Shown: piece by piece, positions 35,325-46,130 of the stretch
Position numbering within the stretch: position 1 is the stretch's first letter
How the letters are laid out: each line of letters opens with the position of its first letter
Source of the DNA: Myoxocephalus aenaeus
Lineage: Eukaryota > Chordata > Actinopteri > Perciformes > Cottidae
Direction: 5' to 3'
Assembly: GCA_038501785.1 (NCBI GenBank)
Contig: JBAMJR010000002.1
Location: 1,293,001 to 1,357,000, forward strand
Length of the DNA: 64,000 nt
Made by a program: the position numbers and the translations under genes
Notes under the pieces: model-generated
The model's input: the letters and a program-made list of their open reading frames with translations, nothing else
What the model was told of the DNA's origin: nothing
The model's database searches: none

Positions 35325-38300
35325 AGCAAGACATAATTGGTAATTATCGGTTGGTTTATTCATTCATAATTGTAGCCATATTTGAAGCAACAATGCACGT
35401 TTGTTTTATTATTATTATTATTATATTATTATCACCTGTGTTATATTTAAGTTAAATTACTATTTTTAGTTTGGGCTGGAAATAAAGAGCTATGTCACAT
35501 TTGGCTTTTGAAAATTATGAAGAAAATATTTTCTGACATTTTGTAGAAAGGTTATTGCAGTAAAAAAGCTTCAAATTGTTAAGAAGAAAAAAAGTAAGGT
35601 AGTTCTATTTTTCACGAGAAAGTGTAATTGCTGACAAAATTGTTCAGATGTTAAATTTGAAATCCAATTCCAGAAGTGTAAATGTCCGTTAAAGTGGAGC
35701 GAGGCGGCAGCTTCAGTTTAACTTTAAGCTTGAAGGAAGTGTCATTTTATATTAGGAAGAGTTATCAGTTGAAGTAAAAGTGTAGAAAGTGAAAGATGGC
35801 TCAACACTCTGAGTTTTCTATATTGTGACAAAAAAAGAACAACTGAGGTGATAATAACTTGTACTAAAATCAAAAGAGACAAAAGACATCATTGGACACG
35901 TGATTGACTGACAGCTGATCTCAGGGGTATAGCAGGGTAAAAACAGCAGCTCTTCAAAGTCATTACTAAAATAAAAACCTGACAACAAATATAAGGATTA
36001 TTATTATAAAAAAAAAAAAAATTGTGACAGTATTGTCAATGAAGTCCATCATTTAAATCGTCAGCTGCTTCTTCTGGAGTCTTGAGACCAAATCTGACTT
36101 TTAAAACAATGTGCAGAATTAATCTGTGAACCTCAGCGGCCATTTAGAGCCGTACCACAGCTTTCTGAATGTTGAAATTATTGAATTTTAAAAAAAAAAA
36201 TTTCACAATTTATAGTCATCTTTCTGTGTTCAGGCAGAATTATTATGAGCACCAAATGCAGGCAAACGTTTGGAGATGGAGAAAATAATGATTTGTGTGT
36301 AAATCTGCTAAATCCTGAAGATTAGTAGAATAATTAAATCTTCTGCAGAAAGTTCTCATTGCTTTAATTCACTGACGAACAATAGAAAGCTTCGAGGACT
36401 TCCCCACCAATTATAGAGGATCCTTCATATTTTTTGAAACTTATTACATTTGCAATAGCGAGGTAAAAACGTTCCGACGAATCTCTCCCTCAGGACATGG
36501 CAGGGGTTTGGTTCAAAATGTTCCAATAATAATGATAATCAGTAATAATAAATATACGAATCCCTCTTAACGTTGATTCAAAGAAAGAAAAAAAACTCCG
36601 GCGAGACTTTTTTCCGAGGGATGAGTTGAGTGTAAGAGGAGAAAAAGAAAGCATGAAATCAGCGTGGACTCCATCTGCTAACACTCGGCTTCCACCCCGC
36701 TCTAGAACGACGAGACCGGTTGATGAGTAGTTGTGTCGAGTCGGAGGGTCCTTGGCAAGAGGCCTTGGGCACCGATGGAAGACTATCAGAGTGCAGAGTC
36801 ATTAGAAATCCCTCATTGCCGCTCCGCTGTGTAAACGGCCCGGCGGCCTCCATCTGAACGGGCCCCTGAAGGATCACCTCCGTCGGGCTGGAATTGGATC
36901 GTGCACAGAGGAGGAGGGGGGCGTTGTGTGTTCTTATTTATTGACCCGGCCGCAGAGATCACTAAACTGTTCCAAGGGAGAATAAAAGTTCGGGGAGCTT
37001 TTCCCGTGAGCACTGCGGGCATTAGGGGAGTGAGCAGTTGCTTTCATAAGCGCTCTAAATGAGAGAGAGGAGAACTCCACAGGAAGTGTACTTAAACCAA
37101 CATCAGCGTGACTATTTATTATACAGATATATTTGTTCCTTGCAGAGTAGAATTTAATCCCAGAACAGCATGTCCCTGAACACAACTGTAATGGAACCAT
37201 ACTGATGGAATAATGTTTTCTTTAGTGTATTTAAAACAACAACTCATGACCTTAAAGAACCAAGACGGGGAACCAGCTGCAGAATCTGCAGAACAAATTC
37301 AATTTAATATCAGAGATGAGGCTAAATGTACTGTACACTCTGGACGTTATTTTAACAATAATAGTTTTGGGAATGACATTTTTTTTTACACAGATATTAA
37401 ACCTTATTAATAGTGTTATTTGAGCCTAATTGCATCACTGAAGCCCCTCTATTTCCCTGAATCCTCTCCGGTCTTTAAGAATCCCCCGACTTATTAGAAC
37501 TATTAATATCATATATATATATATACATATAATATGTCAGGACTGATAAATATTCTGTACCTCTGCAAAATAAATACATTTAATTTAATTGAATAACTGC
37601 TGACATATTCTGTTACTCATTGAGTAAAAGTAGATACTTTACGAATTAAACAGCAAATTTGTTAAATGATTAATTTAATTACTTATATTTATTCCGTCAA
37701 AAGTGCCTTTGAACCACTGTGAAGCCTCCACATAGAAACAAATAGGAATAGAAAAGCAGAGACGTTACAGTCTAATAAGCAGCTGGCTCAAACGGTTCCA
37801 GGTACTGATCGTCGTTGTTACCTTAGGCTGTTAGCTTAGCTGGTTAGCTTAGCCGGGTGACAGCCCTCCATCGGTCACGATGACACGCTCTCTCCAACTG
37901 TAACCGAACACATCTGATAACTAAATGCAGGCTTACAAGGCAAGGCAGCTTGAAGTATCCAGTGGTGAACAATGATAATAATGATAACTTTCATTATGAT
38001 TTCACCCGGAGACATATGGCGGCAGCTAAAACAATAACTTTTAGCAGAGCGGGACAGCTGACAGCAGCTGAGAGACACCTGCTCACAATTAGCACAGCTT
38101 TTGTCACTAAACTGTCTCTGTTGTTGGATTTTTTTAATGATGTGGATCTATACTATCATTCCAACAGCAGGCAAAACAAGAAGTTGTCCACATAGATATG
38201 AAGCTGCACATTACATTTCTAGGGTACTGATTTTTATGCTCTCCATTATTGAAAACAAAGTTGTGTTTTTTTGTGTGATGGATATGTTTAATTTACCGGC

Positions 38301-39105
38301 TTGTCCCGAGGGATAAATGTGGACATCGTTATGACAAAATATCATCTTATGTTTGGATATCAAGCGACCAGCAGAAGCAGATCCCCGTGTACTGACCTCA
38401 CGTGAAACCAGAACGCCTCCCAGAAACCGGGCTCCTGCTCAAAAACTGATAGTTGCAATGAACGTCTAATTTTATCCATAAGTCGTACGCCTTCACGTGA
38501 CTTTATGAAACCACAATCCCAGCCCACGTCCACGCTGCAGCAGCAGAACTTGACCCGGTATCTGCAGACGTTGCGTGTAATTGCCTCCCACTTTTATTCC
38601 GGGTCTTACTCACTCCTGAAACTACTCGTATCGTAAAAGTGCTCCGTAATGGCACAAGTGAAAATAGTCCTCATTAAACACGATAATGAGCTCCGTGATT
38701 AAGTCACATGAGGAGGGGAAAAAAATACAAAACATGTGTTGTTGAAAGAAGATGGAGTGTGTTAGTCAAGCCAGCTGTACGCTTTAGACTGCCCAAGCTG
38801 TTGGGAACGGATTTCTGAAAACAACAGGATCTTGTGACTTACAGGATAGAAGGCGAAACGCAGGAGCAGAACAGACAGCGGAAAGCTTTTCCAGCAATAA
38901 TAGCATGTCGGAGTAAAATAAGCATTAACACCTTGTGCAGTGGACGTGACATGCAGAGAGAAGGTGAGTAATGCAGCACTTGGCCTCGGTGCTGCTCGAG
39001 AGCGGTAGCTATGTTTCACACTGTGTATTTGGGCTGCTCTGCTCCAAACTAACCCAGGCTTTGTGTTGGCGTGAGGGGAGCGGGCTAATTACAGTGGAGA
39101 GAGAC

Positions 39106-39152
<47 letters not shown>

Positions 39153-39765
39153 TACCTGACGCCGTTTGTTAAATTAAATTCCTTTTCATCCAGGAAGGCC
39201 TTGTGCAGTGTTTGCTCTCCTCTTCCTCTGCTAGAAACCATTAGGCTCCCACTCGTATGTGGAGGCTATGGAAGCTTCATACTATTTCACAGAAATGCCA
39301 CTGACCAATCGGCCTGTAGGGCCTTTGTTGTGTTGTTGTAATAATCGTAAAAAAGGTAACGGGCCCACCTGACCTGTTACCTTTTGCTCCTCGCTGTCAC
39401 GCAAATACTGGAAATAGCTGTCAGCGTGTTGCTTAAACGCTCCGAGCAGTAAAATTCAACACTTTAGCGTCCGTGTTGTTTCAGCTCACGAACACACCGA
39501 AGTCTTCCCAACTCTGGAGGAGCATGTGAACGCACCGTTACTCGAGTCCGGTTCATTCTGTGAGCAGTGCCGAGTTGTATAAACATATCTGTGTGTTCGT
39601 TTTATGTTCAGCATTACCCCTTCAGGTAGCATTTCTTCCCAGACAGCGAACATAACTTCCGAAAGCGGCACCACGCCTGGTGAGCAGCGCCGCCTTAAAG
39701 CCACACGGATCAATATATTTATTCTATCAATAGACCTGACGATGTGTGCTGTGAACGGGGAGAAT
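35325..39765. other. Gene-poor stretch
   Basis: No gene was recognised. It holds ATT-rich microsatellite-like sequence near 35408-35430, A runs near 36008 and 36190, a short TATA run at 37513-37530, a TTAGCTTAGC-type repeat remnant at 37828-37858, and a GA run at 39096-39149. Confidence 0.4.
39096..39149. repeat. (GA)n microsatellite
   Basis: A GA/GACA run of about 54 bp, becoming pure GA on the right. Confidence 0.95.
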
Positions 39766-39770
39766 CGTTT

Positions 39771-39906
39771 CTTTTGTTTGGCGAGGCACAACTCTACTGC
39801 TTTGATTGACTCTTTCAGCTCTCATCAGCCCTGTTTCTAGCAGGCAGACATGCTAGCTCCTAGCTAGCTAACGTAGTGCTAAAGTTTGGTCTAACGACCA
39901 GCTGTG
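39771..39906 (+). repeat. Direct repeat, copy 1 (copy 2 at 40119-40255)
   Basis: This 136-bp segment from CTTTTGTTTGGCGA to ACGACCAGCTGTG recurs 348 bp downstream in the same orientation with only about three differences (GAGG/GACG; TCT/TTTT). It includes TCCTAGCTAGCTAACG. It has no visible coding function. Confidence 0.95.
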
Positions 39907-40118
39907 TGGTATTTGTTATAAATGTATGTTGTACATTTATGTTCATATATGTTTGGTGGATGTTCATGGGAAATTGTACATGTGGGGACTTAGGACCCAG
40001 AGGGGATTCATGTGGAAAGCACAACCTGGGCAGGGGGTCTGTATCAGGGAAACTGTATGACGGCCAGAGAAATAAAGAGTTACAATTAAGAAACAGTTGT
40101 ACTCACGTCTTATGTGTA

Positions 40119-40255
40119 CTTTTGTTTGGCGACGCACAACTCTACTGCTTTGATTGACTCTTTCAGCTCTCATCAGCCCTGTTTCTAGCAGGCAGACATG
40201 CTAGCTCCTAGCTAGCTAACGTAGTGCTAAAGTTTGGTTTTAACGACCAGCTGTG
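40119..40255 (+). repeat. Direct repeat, copy 2 (copy 1 at 39771-39906)
   Basis: It is 137 bp and almost identical to copy 1. The 212-bp spacer contains AATAAAGAGTTACAATTAAG, which resembles the polyadenylation end of an LTR, but no LTR boundaries could be fixed. Confidence 0.95.
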
Positions 40256-40752
40256 GCTAAATATCCTGTAAACAAGCTTAGTAGTGTTTGATGTCAATTC
40301 AAACCAGATTGCCTTTTTAGTTCAGAGAGCATGATTACATTTTTTTTTTCATATTTATTCTTGTCATTATCTACCCAAGATCTTCCTCGTCTCCAGTGTT
40401 TTGGTACATTTTGTAAAAAGGAAGAAAAAAACGCAAAGAGGTAAAAACATAACATGAAACACCAGAGTCCGGTTTGCATGTCGTACTACCGTGTAATTTG
40501 CGAGTGCCTTCATCATTTCAAGTGGTGATTGTAAAAATAAATGTTACAAGATGAAGCCGGATCTCCAGGAGCAGAGCGTGGGACGTGAGCTTCACTCGGG
40601 TCACTGTTTATTTCAACAGGTGCTGAGATTCCTGCTCCGCTAACAAGCGAGTCCATCCTCTGTGCTGAGGTCTGTGGGAACCAGGGGAGGGCAGATCAAT
40701 ACCCGGATTCAAAGCACTCGCATCAAAAGCTAAACGTTAGATTGTGTTTTCC

Positions 40753-40798
40753 GTGCACACGGACACGTGCACACGGACACGTGCACACGGACACGTGC
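40753..40798. repeat. 14-bp tandem repeat, 3 copies
   Basis: The unit is GTGCACACGGACAC. Each junction forms ACACGTGC, which includes a CACGTG E-box. Confidence 0.92.
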
Positions 40799-40922
40799 AC
40801 TGTGTGCTGCTCTGAGCTGTTGTGAGCATGCGGGCGTTGATCACCTTGTTAGTTCAGAGAAGATACACCTTGAGCACTGTGTACCCACCAAACACGACAC
40901 CATCACACCCCTGGGACCTTCC

Positions 40923-40927
<5 letters not shown>

Positions 40928-41010
<83 letters not shown>
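40928..41010. repeat. (CA)n microsatellite
   Basis: This is a pure CA run of 83 bp. Confidence 0.98.
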
Positions 41011-41011
<1 letters not shown>

Positions 41012-41101
41012 CCCCCTCTCACATGTCCCGTCTTTTTTTGTGTGTAATTTCTTCCGGTTGAAAGATTCAGTTTCCTCTTATTAGAAATAATAGCAAGCGG
41101 G

Positions 41102-41102
<1 letters not shown>

Positions 41103-41136
<34 letters not shown>
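41103..41136. repeat. (TG)n microsatellite
   Basis: This is a pure TG run of 34 bp. It lies about 90 bp after the (CA)n run in inverse orientation, so the two could pair. Confidence 0.96.
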
Positions 41137-41137
<1 letters not shown>

Positions 41138-41330
41138 AGGGGCATTCCTGATGTATGTCAGCGCTGCCTTTGTGTGTCTTTCTGCCCATCTCTGTGTGTG
41201 TGTGTTTATAGGTCTCTTAGACCGCTTTATGTGTGGTTGTCTGCTTGTCAACTGTGTGTAGACGTGTGTCTGTGGTTTTATTAAAATGTTTGATGTTTGC
41301 ATTTCTGTGTCTGTCTCTGGTCTGTTGATG

Positions 41331-41333
<3 letters not shown>

Positions 41334-41382
<49 letters not shown>

Positions 41383-41392
41383 GTGTGTGTGT
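41334..41392. repeat. (TG)n microsatellite
   Basis: This is a TG run of 59 bp with one TT interruption. Between the two TG runs (41137-41333) the sequence is also rich in TGTGTGTCT words. Confidence 0.96.
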
Positions 41393-41540
41393 ACAGCAGG
41401 AATAAAGCACCCCATTGATAAGAACAAGTTCTTCTTGTTAACGTATCAGCAGAGCTGGCCCTGAGCCAGCACTGAAGTCCCAGGGGCGTATTTCTACACA
41501 ACCCCCGCTATGACACGGCAGTTACTACTCTGCAGTCCCA

Positions 41541-41541
<1 letters not shown>

Positions 41542-41575
<34 letters not shown>
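41542..41575. repeat. (CA)n microsatellite
   Basis: This is a pure CA run of 34 bp. It is the fourth dinucleotide run within 650 bp. Confidence 0.96.
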
Positions 41576-41578
<3 letters not shown>

Positions 41579-42102
41579 GGGCCAGATAGCCCGGGAACAC
41601 AACATGTGTTAACACTCTCGTTCCAAGAGATACATTGGAGGGGACGTTGAGCAATGCCTCGTCTTACATCTCTCCAGCGGGCCGCCTGCGCCGCCGCCGT
41701 CTAAAACGCTTCCATGTGCAGCCTCTGCATTCCAACTACCTTTCTGAGGCATTTCAAGACTCTCCCCAAAGACACACGATACCCAGGGGAAAGCAGATAG
41801 TCATGAGAAATACCTGCTTAGCTCCTAACAGTTTGAAATAACAGGAGGGGGGATTTTTCATTTGTATTTCTCTTTGCCATCTTCCTGGTCTTCTGTTTTT
41901 GCTCATGTACCAGGTATTGTTTTCCTCCTCTTGTGCGCCGAGGAGACGGAGGCTGTTTTTACGGCCGTCATAATCACCACCCACCCCTGGCGGCCACGCA
42001 GGGACATCAGCTCCGATCGGCTCCGATCGCACCTCGTTGTCAAATAAAAGTGTCTGGATGAAGGTCAGGCGGGACAACGAGGAGGCTGAGTGTGCGGAAA
42101 GA

Positions 42103-42175
42103 GCTCAGTGTGCGCGTGCACGCTCAGTGTGCGCGTGCACGCTCAGTGTGCGCGTGCACGCTCAGTGTGCACGCT
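42103..42175. repeat. 19-bp tandem repeat, about 3.8 copies
   Basis: The unit GCTCAGTGTGCGCGTGCAC occurs three times exactly, then once shortened. It lies just before the larger 76-bp array. Confidence 0.95.
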
Positions 42176-42433
42176 CGGTCCCGCGTGTGAAACCACTGCA
42201 GACCGGCGCCGGTTGGTGTTTTGCACCACACTCCTCCTTTTGACAGCAGGGACCAATCGCAGTAAACAACAATTAATCACAACTGAGTCCAACGTGTGGT
42301 TTCTGCTTGTGGGCAGTGCAGTGCATGCTGGGAGCCCGAACACGGCGTTTAGTGTGAGAAGTACATACGTGGAGATTGTGTTTAATATAAAGCTGAGGAA
42401 ACGGTGGCCGCATTAAAGGCTCGTGAAGGGCCG

Positions 42434-43056
42434 TGTTGTTAGCGTGTGTCTCGTTAGATAGACGTGAGGATGTGAGGGGATGAACACAACCGCAATTGTG
42501 TTGCTAACGTGTTGTTAGCGTGTGTCTTGGTAGATAGACGTGAGATGTGAGGATGTGAGGGGATGAACACAACCACAATTGTGTTGCTAACGTGTTGTTA
42601 GCGTGTGTCTTGTTAGATAGATGTGAGGATGTGAGGGGATGAACACAACCGCAATTGTGTTGCTAACGTGTTGTTAGCGTGTGTCTTGTTAGATAGATGT
42701 GAGGATGTGAGGGGATGAACACAACCGCAATTGTGTTGCTAACGTGTTGTTAGCGTGTGTCTTGTTAGATAGATGTGAGGATGTGAGGGGATGAACACAA
42801 CCGCAATTGTGTTGCTAACGTGTTGTTAGCGTGTGTCTCGTTAGATAGACGTGAGGATGTGAGGATTTGAGGGGATGAACATAACCGCAATTGTGTTGCT
42901 AACGTGTTGTTAGCGTGTGTCTTGTTAGATAGACGTGAGATGTGAGGATTTGAGGGGATGAACATAACCGCATTTGTGTTGCTAACGTGTTGTTAGCGTG
43001 TGTCTTGGTAGATAGACATGAGATGTGAGGATGTGAGGGGATGAACATAACCGCAA
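42434..43056. repeat. 76-bp minisatellite, 8 copies
   Basis: The unit starts GTTGTTAGCGTGTGTCT, continues TGTTAGATAGATGTGAGGATG and GAACACAACCGCAATTGTG, and ends TTGCTAACGT. Eight copies are present; some carry an 8-bp GATGTGAG gain or loss. Across the unit boundary GCTAAC and GTTAGC form a 6-bp inverted repeat with a 5-bp loop. Confidence 0.97.
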
Positions 43057-43059
43057 TGA

Positions 43060-43790
43060 CAGATGAGGGTTCACTTTGCTGCTTCTAAATTCAACGCCAG
43101 CGTCCTCAGACGGTTTGAAGTGCAATCGCATCGAGCATTTGCGTGAGGTGATTCACTAACTTGCCCCCTCAACATAAGGATGTAATGCGGAAATTCAAGG
43201 AAAGGGGATTTAAAGAGCACGGAGGCGCTTTTCTTTTAAAGACAAGCTGGGATTTTTATTTTCCAGCTGGCTTTGATATAGATCACAGCCGTGTCACCAC
43301 CAAAGCATGCTTTTCATTATTACGATTGTTTAAAGCTTTACCTCTTAAAGTAAATGCAAAGTGACAAATCCAGAAGGGTTCTGACAAGGAAGGGGGCGGG
43401 TCTTAGAAATGGAATTGTCCCCATGGGCAAACCACACAATATTCATATCAAACCTGATACATCCACCACTTGAATTTGTAACCATGCAATCAGGGGCTCT
43501 GCCAAGTGCGTGAATACGCCCTGATCGGTCTGATGATAAGAAGGGACCGGCGGGGCGGTGTGGCTCTGTGAAAGGCTGCGTTCCTGTTAGCTATCAACAT
43601 CTTGAGTCACTTCAGATATTAGCTCATAGCCTGTGAACGCCGCCTGGGTTGCAGAGCTCCAGGATCTCAGTTGACAGAGAAAAAATAGTCCCATGAGAGG
43701 TGCAAAGTCCACTCAGCTCTTGATGTAATGTTCTCCTGGGCGGTTTGGAAGCACACATTTGCAGGTGAGACCTTTTCAGGTGGCTTGATC
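43060..43790. other. Gene-free stretch, nothing recognised
   Basis: There is no supported exon or repeat. Confidence 0.4.
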
Positions 43791-43794
43791 CAAG

Positions 43795-43985
43795 CATGCT
43801 AGCGCCTTAGCGCTTAGCTTAGCATGTTTACAGTGGAGTTGTTCGTGTTACCCATGCTAGTGACATGGCTTCATGAATGGCATGTCAGGTTGTTGGTTAG
43901 TCCACCACTTGGAAATATCTTAACAACTAGAATTCATTTGTACAAACATTCGTGGTCCCCAGAGGATGACCTTTCCTCCAGGTTG
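43795..43985. repeat. Fragment of a dispersed percomorph repeat (GGTCCCCAGAGGATGA type)
   Basis: TTAGCGCTTAGCTTAGCATG is followed by TGGAAATATCTTAACAACTA, then ACAAACATTCGTGGTCCCCA and GAGGATGA. I recognise this order as a common percomorph repeat that usually reads AACTATTGGATGGATTGCC between these blocks. This copy has lost that part. Confidence 0.65.
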
Positions 43986-44366
43986 ACGTTTGACAAACTG
44001 CTCTAAGGTTACAAAAATATACTAAACAGAATTGTGTAAATTGTAATTTACTAAGTTCATTTGACTTTCATTGGTATGTAATACACATATTATATCAGTA
44101 TGATTTTTCTGATGGTTTATTAAATATTCGGTGACTAATCACGTCTAATACTGTTAAGGAAATACAAAGGCACAAAGCTGAATTCAAGCACAGTAACAAG
44201 TTGTACATCGACCAGCTCATCACCCCAAGTGTCAGAATACCATCAAGAAAAGTTCTATCTCTAAATAATGCCTCATCTACTGCTGATTAGATTACGTTTT
44301 ACATTTTAATATGACTATTAGTTTCATTTAGACATAAAAACTCATGTTGTATGTAAAATGTTCTAT

Positions 44367-44370
<4 letters not shown>

Positions 44371-44399
<29 letters not shown>
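44371..44399. repeat. (AT)n microsatellite
   Basis: This is a pure AT run of about 29 bp. Confidence 0.93.
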
Positions 44400-44402
<3 letters not shown>

Positions 44403-44647
44403 ATTTTTTCTTCCTTTCTTCTATTTTCACCATGAATACATTTTAATTAAATTCTGAAAAACGTATGCAGGCTGCTAGTATTTCCCTCTGAACCACTTGT
44501 AAGAGGCTCATAATTACCACTAATAATTACCACTGGGAGGTCAATAGAAATAAATAATTGATTCTCTCGAAGGCGGCCCCTTGACGAACTAAGTGCAAAA
44601 AATAAATGCAAACATATCACTGGGCTCACGCTGCTTCGTTGATGCAT

Positions 44648-44690
44648 GCATGACGTTAACATGACGTTAACATGACGTTAACATGACACC
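44648..44690. repeat. 11-bp tandem repeat, 3 copies plus a partial
   Basis: The unit is CATGACGTTAA. Each copy includes TGACGT, a half cAMP-response-element core. Confidence 0.9.
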
Positions 44691-45132
44691 CATGACAAGC
44701 ATGCTGTGCTGACATGACAACCTGATCGAGCCGCCTGGCAGGACTGTTGTTAATGTCACTTTGGTCAACATTTATCACTCTTTCTTTCCTCTTTCTGTCG
44801 GCCACCGGTCCCTCTTCCCCTTCCTTTAGTGCTGTTATTCTGGGCAGTGGGTCTTATAAATAACTAATAAAGACCAAAGCTATGACGCATTCATCTTAAT
44901 GCTCGCGGCTTCAGGGACAGGTGCGCTGGCTCATTCCCACCTTTTGTACGACAGCGCAATTAATCTGCTTTGTGCCGAGTGAAGAGCAGAGAGTGGGCTG
45001 TGGAAGGAGACAAATGAAAAACCAAAAGGGGAAGTCATACATTTTACAGTTGCTGACCTTGGCGACCTTTACACGTTCTTCTTCCTCTCAATTTTTTGGT
45101 TTAGTTTTGTGTGTTGACCACTCCCTTCAAAA

Positions 45133-45518
45133 TACCGTAAAAGTCGGGTTACACGCCGCTACTACCTTCGGTCAGTGTCCCCGTTAGCTCCCCGCTGTAG
45201 CCAGCTGGCGCTCATGCTAGTTCCCCACTAACTTCCGCTAGCTCTCCGTTAGCTCTACGCTAACTTCCGCTAGCTCTCTGCTAGCTCCCCGACCACCAAG
45301 CGAAGGTAGCGGGACCATCCCCGGCTCGACACCCGACTTGGGCAGAGGGGACGCTGGTTCACGCACAGAGGGGACGCGGGAGCAGCAGCGCTAGCAGCAG
45401 CGCTAGCAGCAGCGCTAGCAGCAGCGCCAGCAGCAGCGCTAGCTAGCGCTGCTCCTAGCTTGCTACAGCGGGACACTGACCGGAGGTAGGAGCGGCTTGT
45501 AACCTGGCTTTTACGGTA
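45133..45518. mobile_element. 386-bp MITE-like element with about 49-bp terminal inverted repeats
   Basis: The left end (TACCGTAAAAGTCGGGTTAC, continuing to about 45181) and the right end (from about 45470, ending GGCTTTTACGGTA) are reverse complements over about 49 bp with roughly five mismatches. If the outer TA is a target duplication, the element proper starts CCGTAAAAG and ends CTTTTACGG. The interior has no transposase frame. It is crowded with GCTAGC and GTTAGCTC words, a 9-bp AGCAGCGCT array (45380-45440) and a 22-bp perfect palindrome (45432-45453). A TA duplication would suggest the Tc1/mariner group, but this is inference. Confidence 0.8.
45380..45453. repeat. AGCAGCGCT array ending in a perfect palindrome
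   Basis: The words GCAGCAGCGCTA repeat about five times (one GCGCCA variant). The array ends at 45432-45453, where AGCAGCGCTAG abuts its exact reverse complement with no spacer. On the minus strand it reads as poly-Ala/Ser, which is not evidence of a gene. Confidence 0.95.
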
Positions 45519-45589
45519 AGCGGAAAAGAGTGAAGTTGTCTGTTCCCGGAATAGAATACGAACGAGGATAGGTGATGCTGGAGAAGGGG

Positions 45590-45591
<2 letters not shown>

Positions 45592-45638
<47 letters not shown>
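45592..45638. repeat. (GT)n microsatellite
   Basis: This is a pure GT run of 47 bp. Confidence 0.97.
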
Positions 45639-45643
<5 letters not shown>

Positions 45644-45659
45644 TATATTAGCCATATGT

Positions 45660-46130
45660 GATCCATTTACAACAGCATGCTTCAATTAATCCGGGCAGGG
45701 TGGCGGCGCCGGGGTCGGGCCCCGTGCCACCTGGGCGAGGAGGACGAGCGATCCGCTGCTCCTGCGTGAGCGATGAGCAATGGAAGCGGATCCCTGCGAA
45801 TCGATCGGCCTCACATTAACGCTCACACCCGGCTCATCCGCCCCAGCTTCCCTCCTCCTCCTCCTCCTCCTTTGTGGGCCCGAAAAAAAGCCCACGAAAG
45901 GCCCACCCTCTCCTCTCGAACTGGGGCGTCCTGCTGCGGCATGGAAGTGAAAGGAAAGAGGGGGCAAAACCCACAGTGACCAGATGGAGCCGCAGATTGT
46001 TTAAAAGGGACGACTGCCTCAGCAAAACCATACGGGGGCAAAAATGCTATTTAGCGGAATCTCATTTATGTTTTTTCCACGACATGGTGAGCAGCGGCGG
46101 AGGAACGTGTAAACAAAAGATGAAGTAACG
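45660..46130. other. CpG-rich stretch without a recognised gene
   Basis: High CpG content from 45686 to about 46040 produces overlapping open frames on both strands (for example 93 codons on the minus strand). None has a recognisable domain, and splice context is not convincing. Confidence 0.35.

Larger units (their letters stand above)
43990..45130. other. Gene-free stretch
   Basis: No gene was recognised. An (AT)n run lies at 44371-44399, and an 11-bp tandem repeat CATGACGTTAA (3 copies plus part) lies at 44648-44690. Confidence 0.5.

Noticed and set aside
39771..40255. Solo LTR or LTR pair
   Set aside because: The repeats lack TG...CA ends with a short target duplication; the spacer is too short for an internal region.
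45270..45476. Poly-Ala/Ser open frame on the minus strand
   Set aside because: It is a translation of the AGCAGCGCT repeat inside the MITE-like element.
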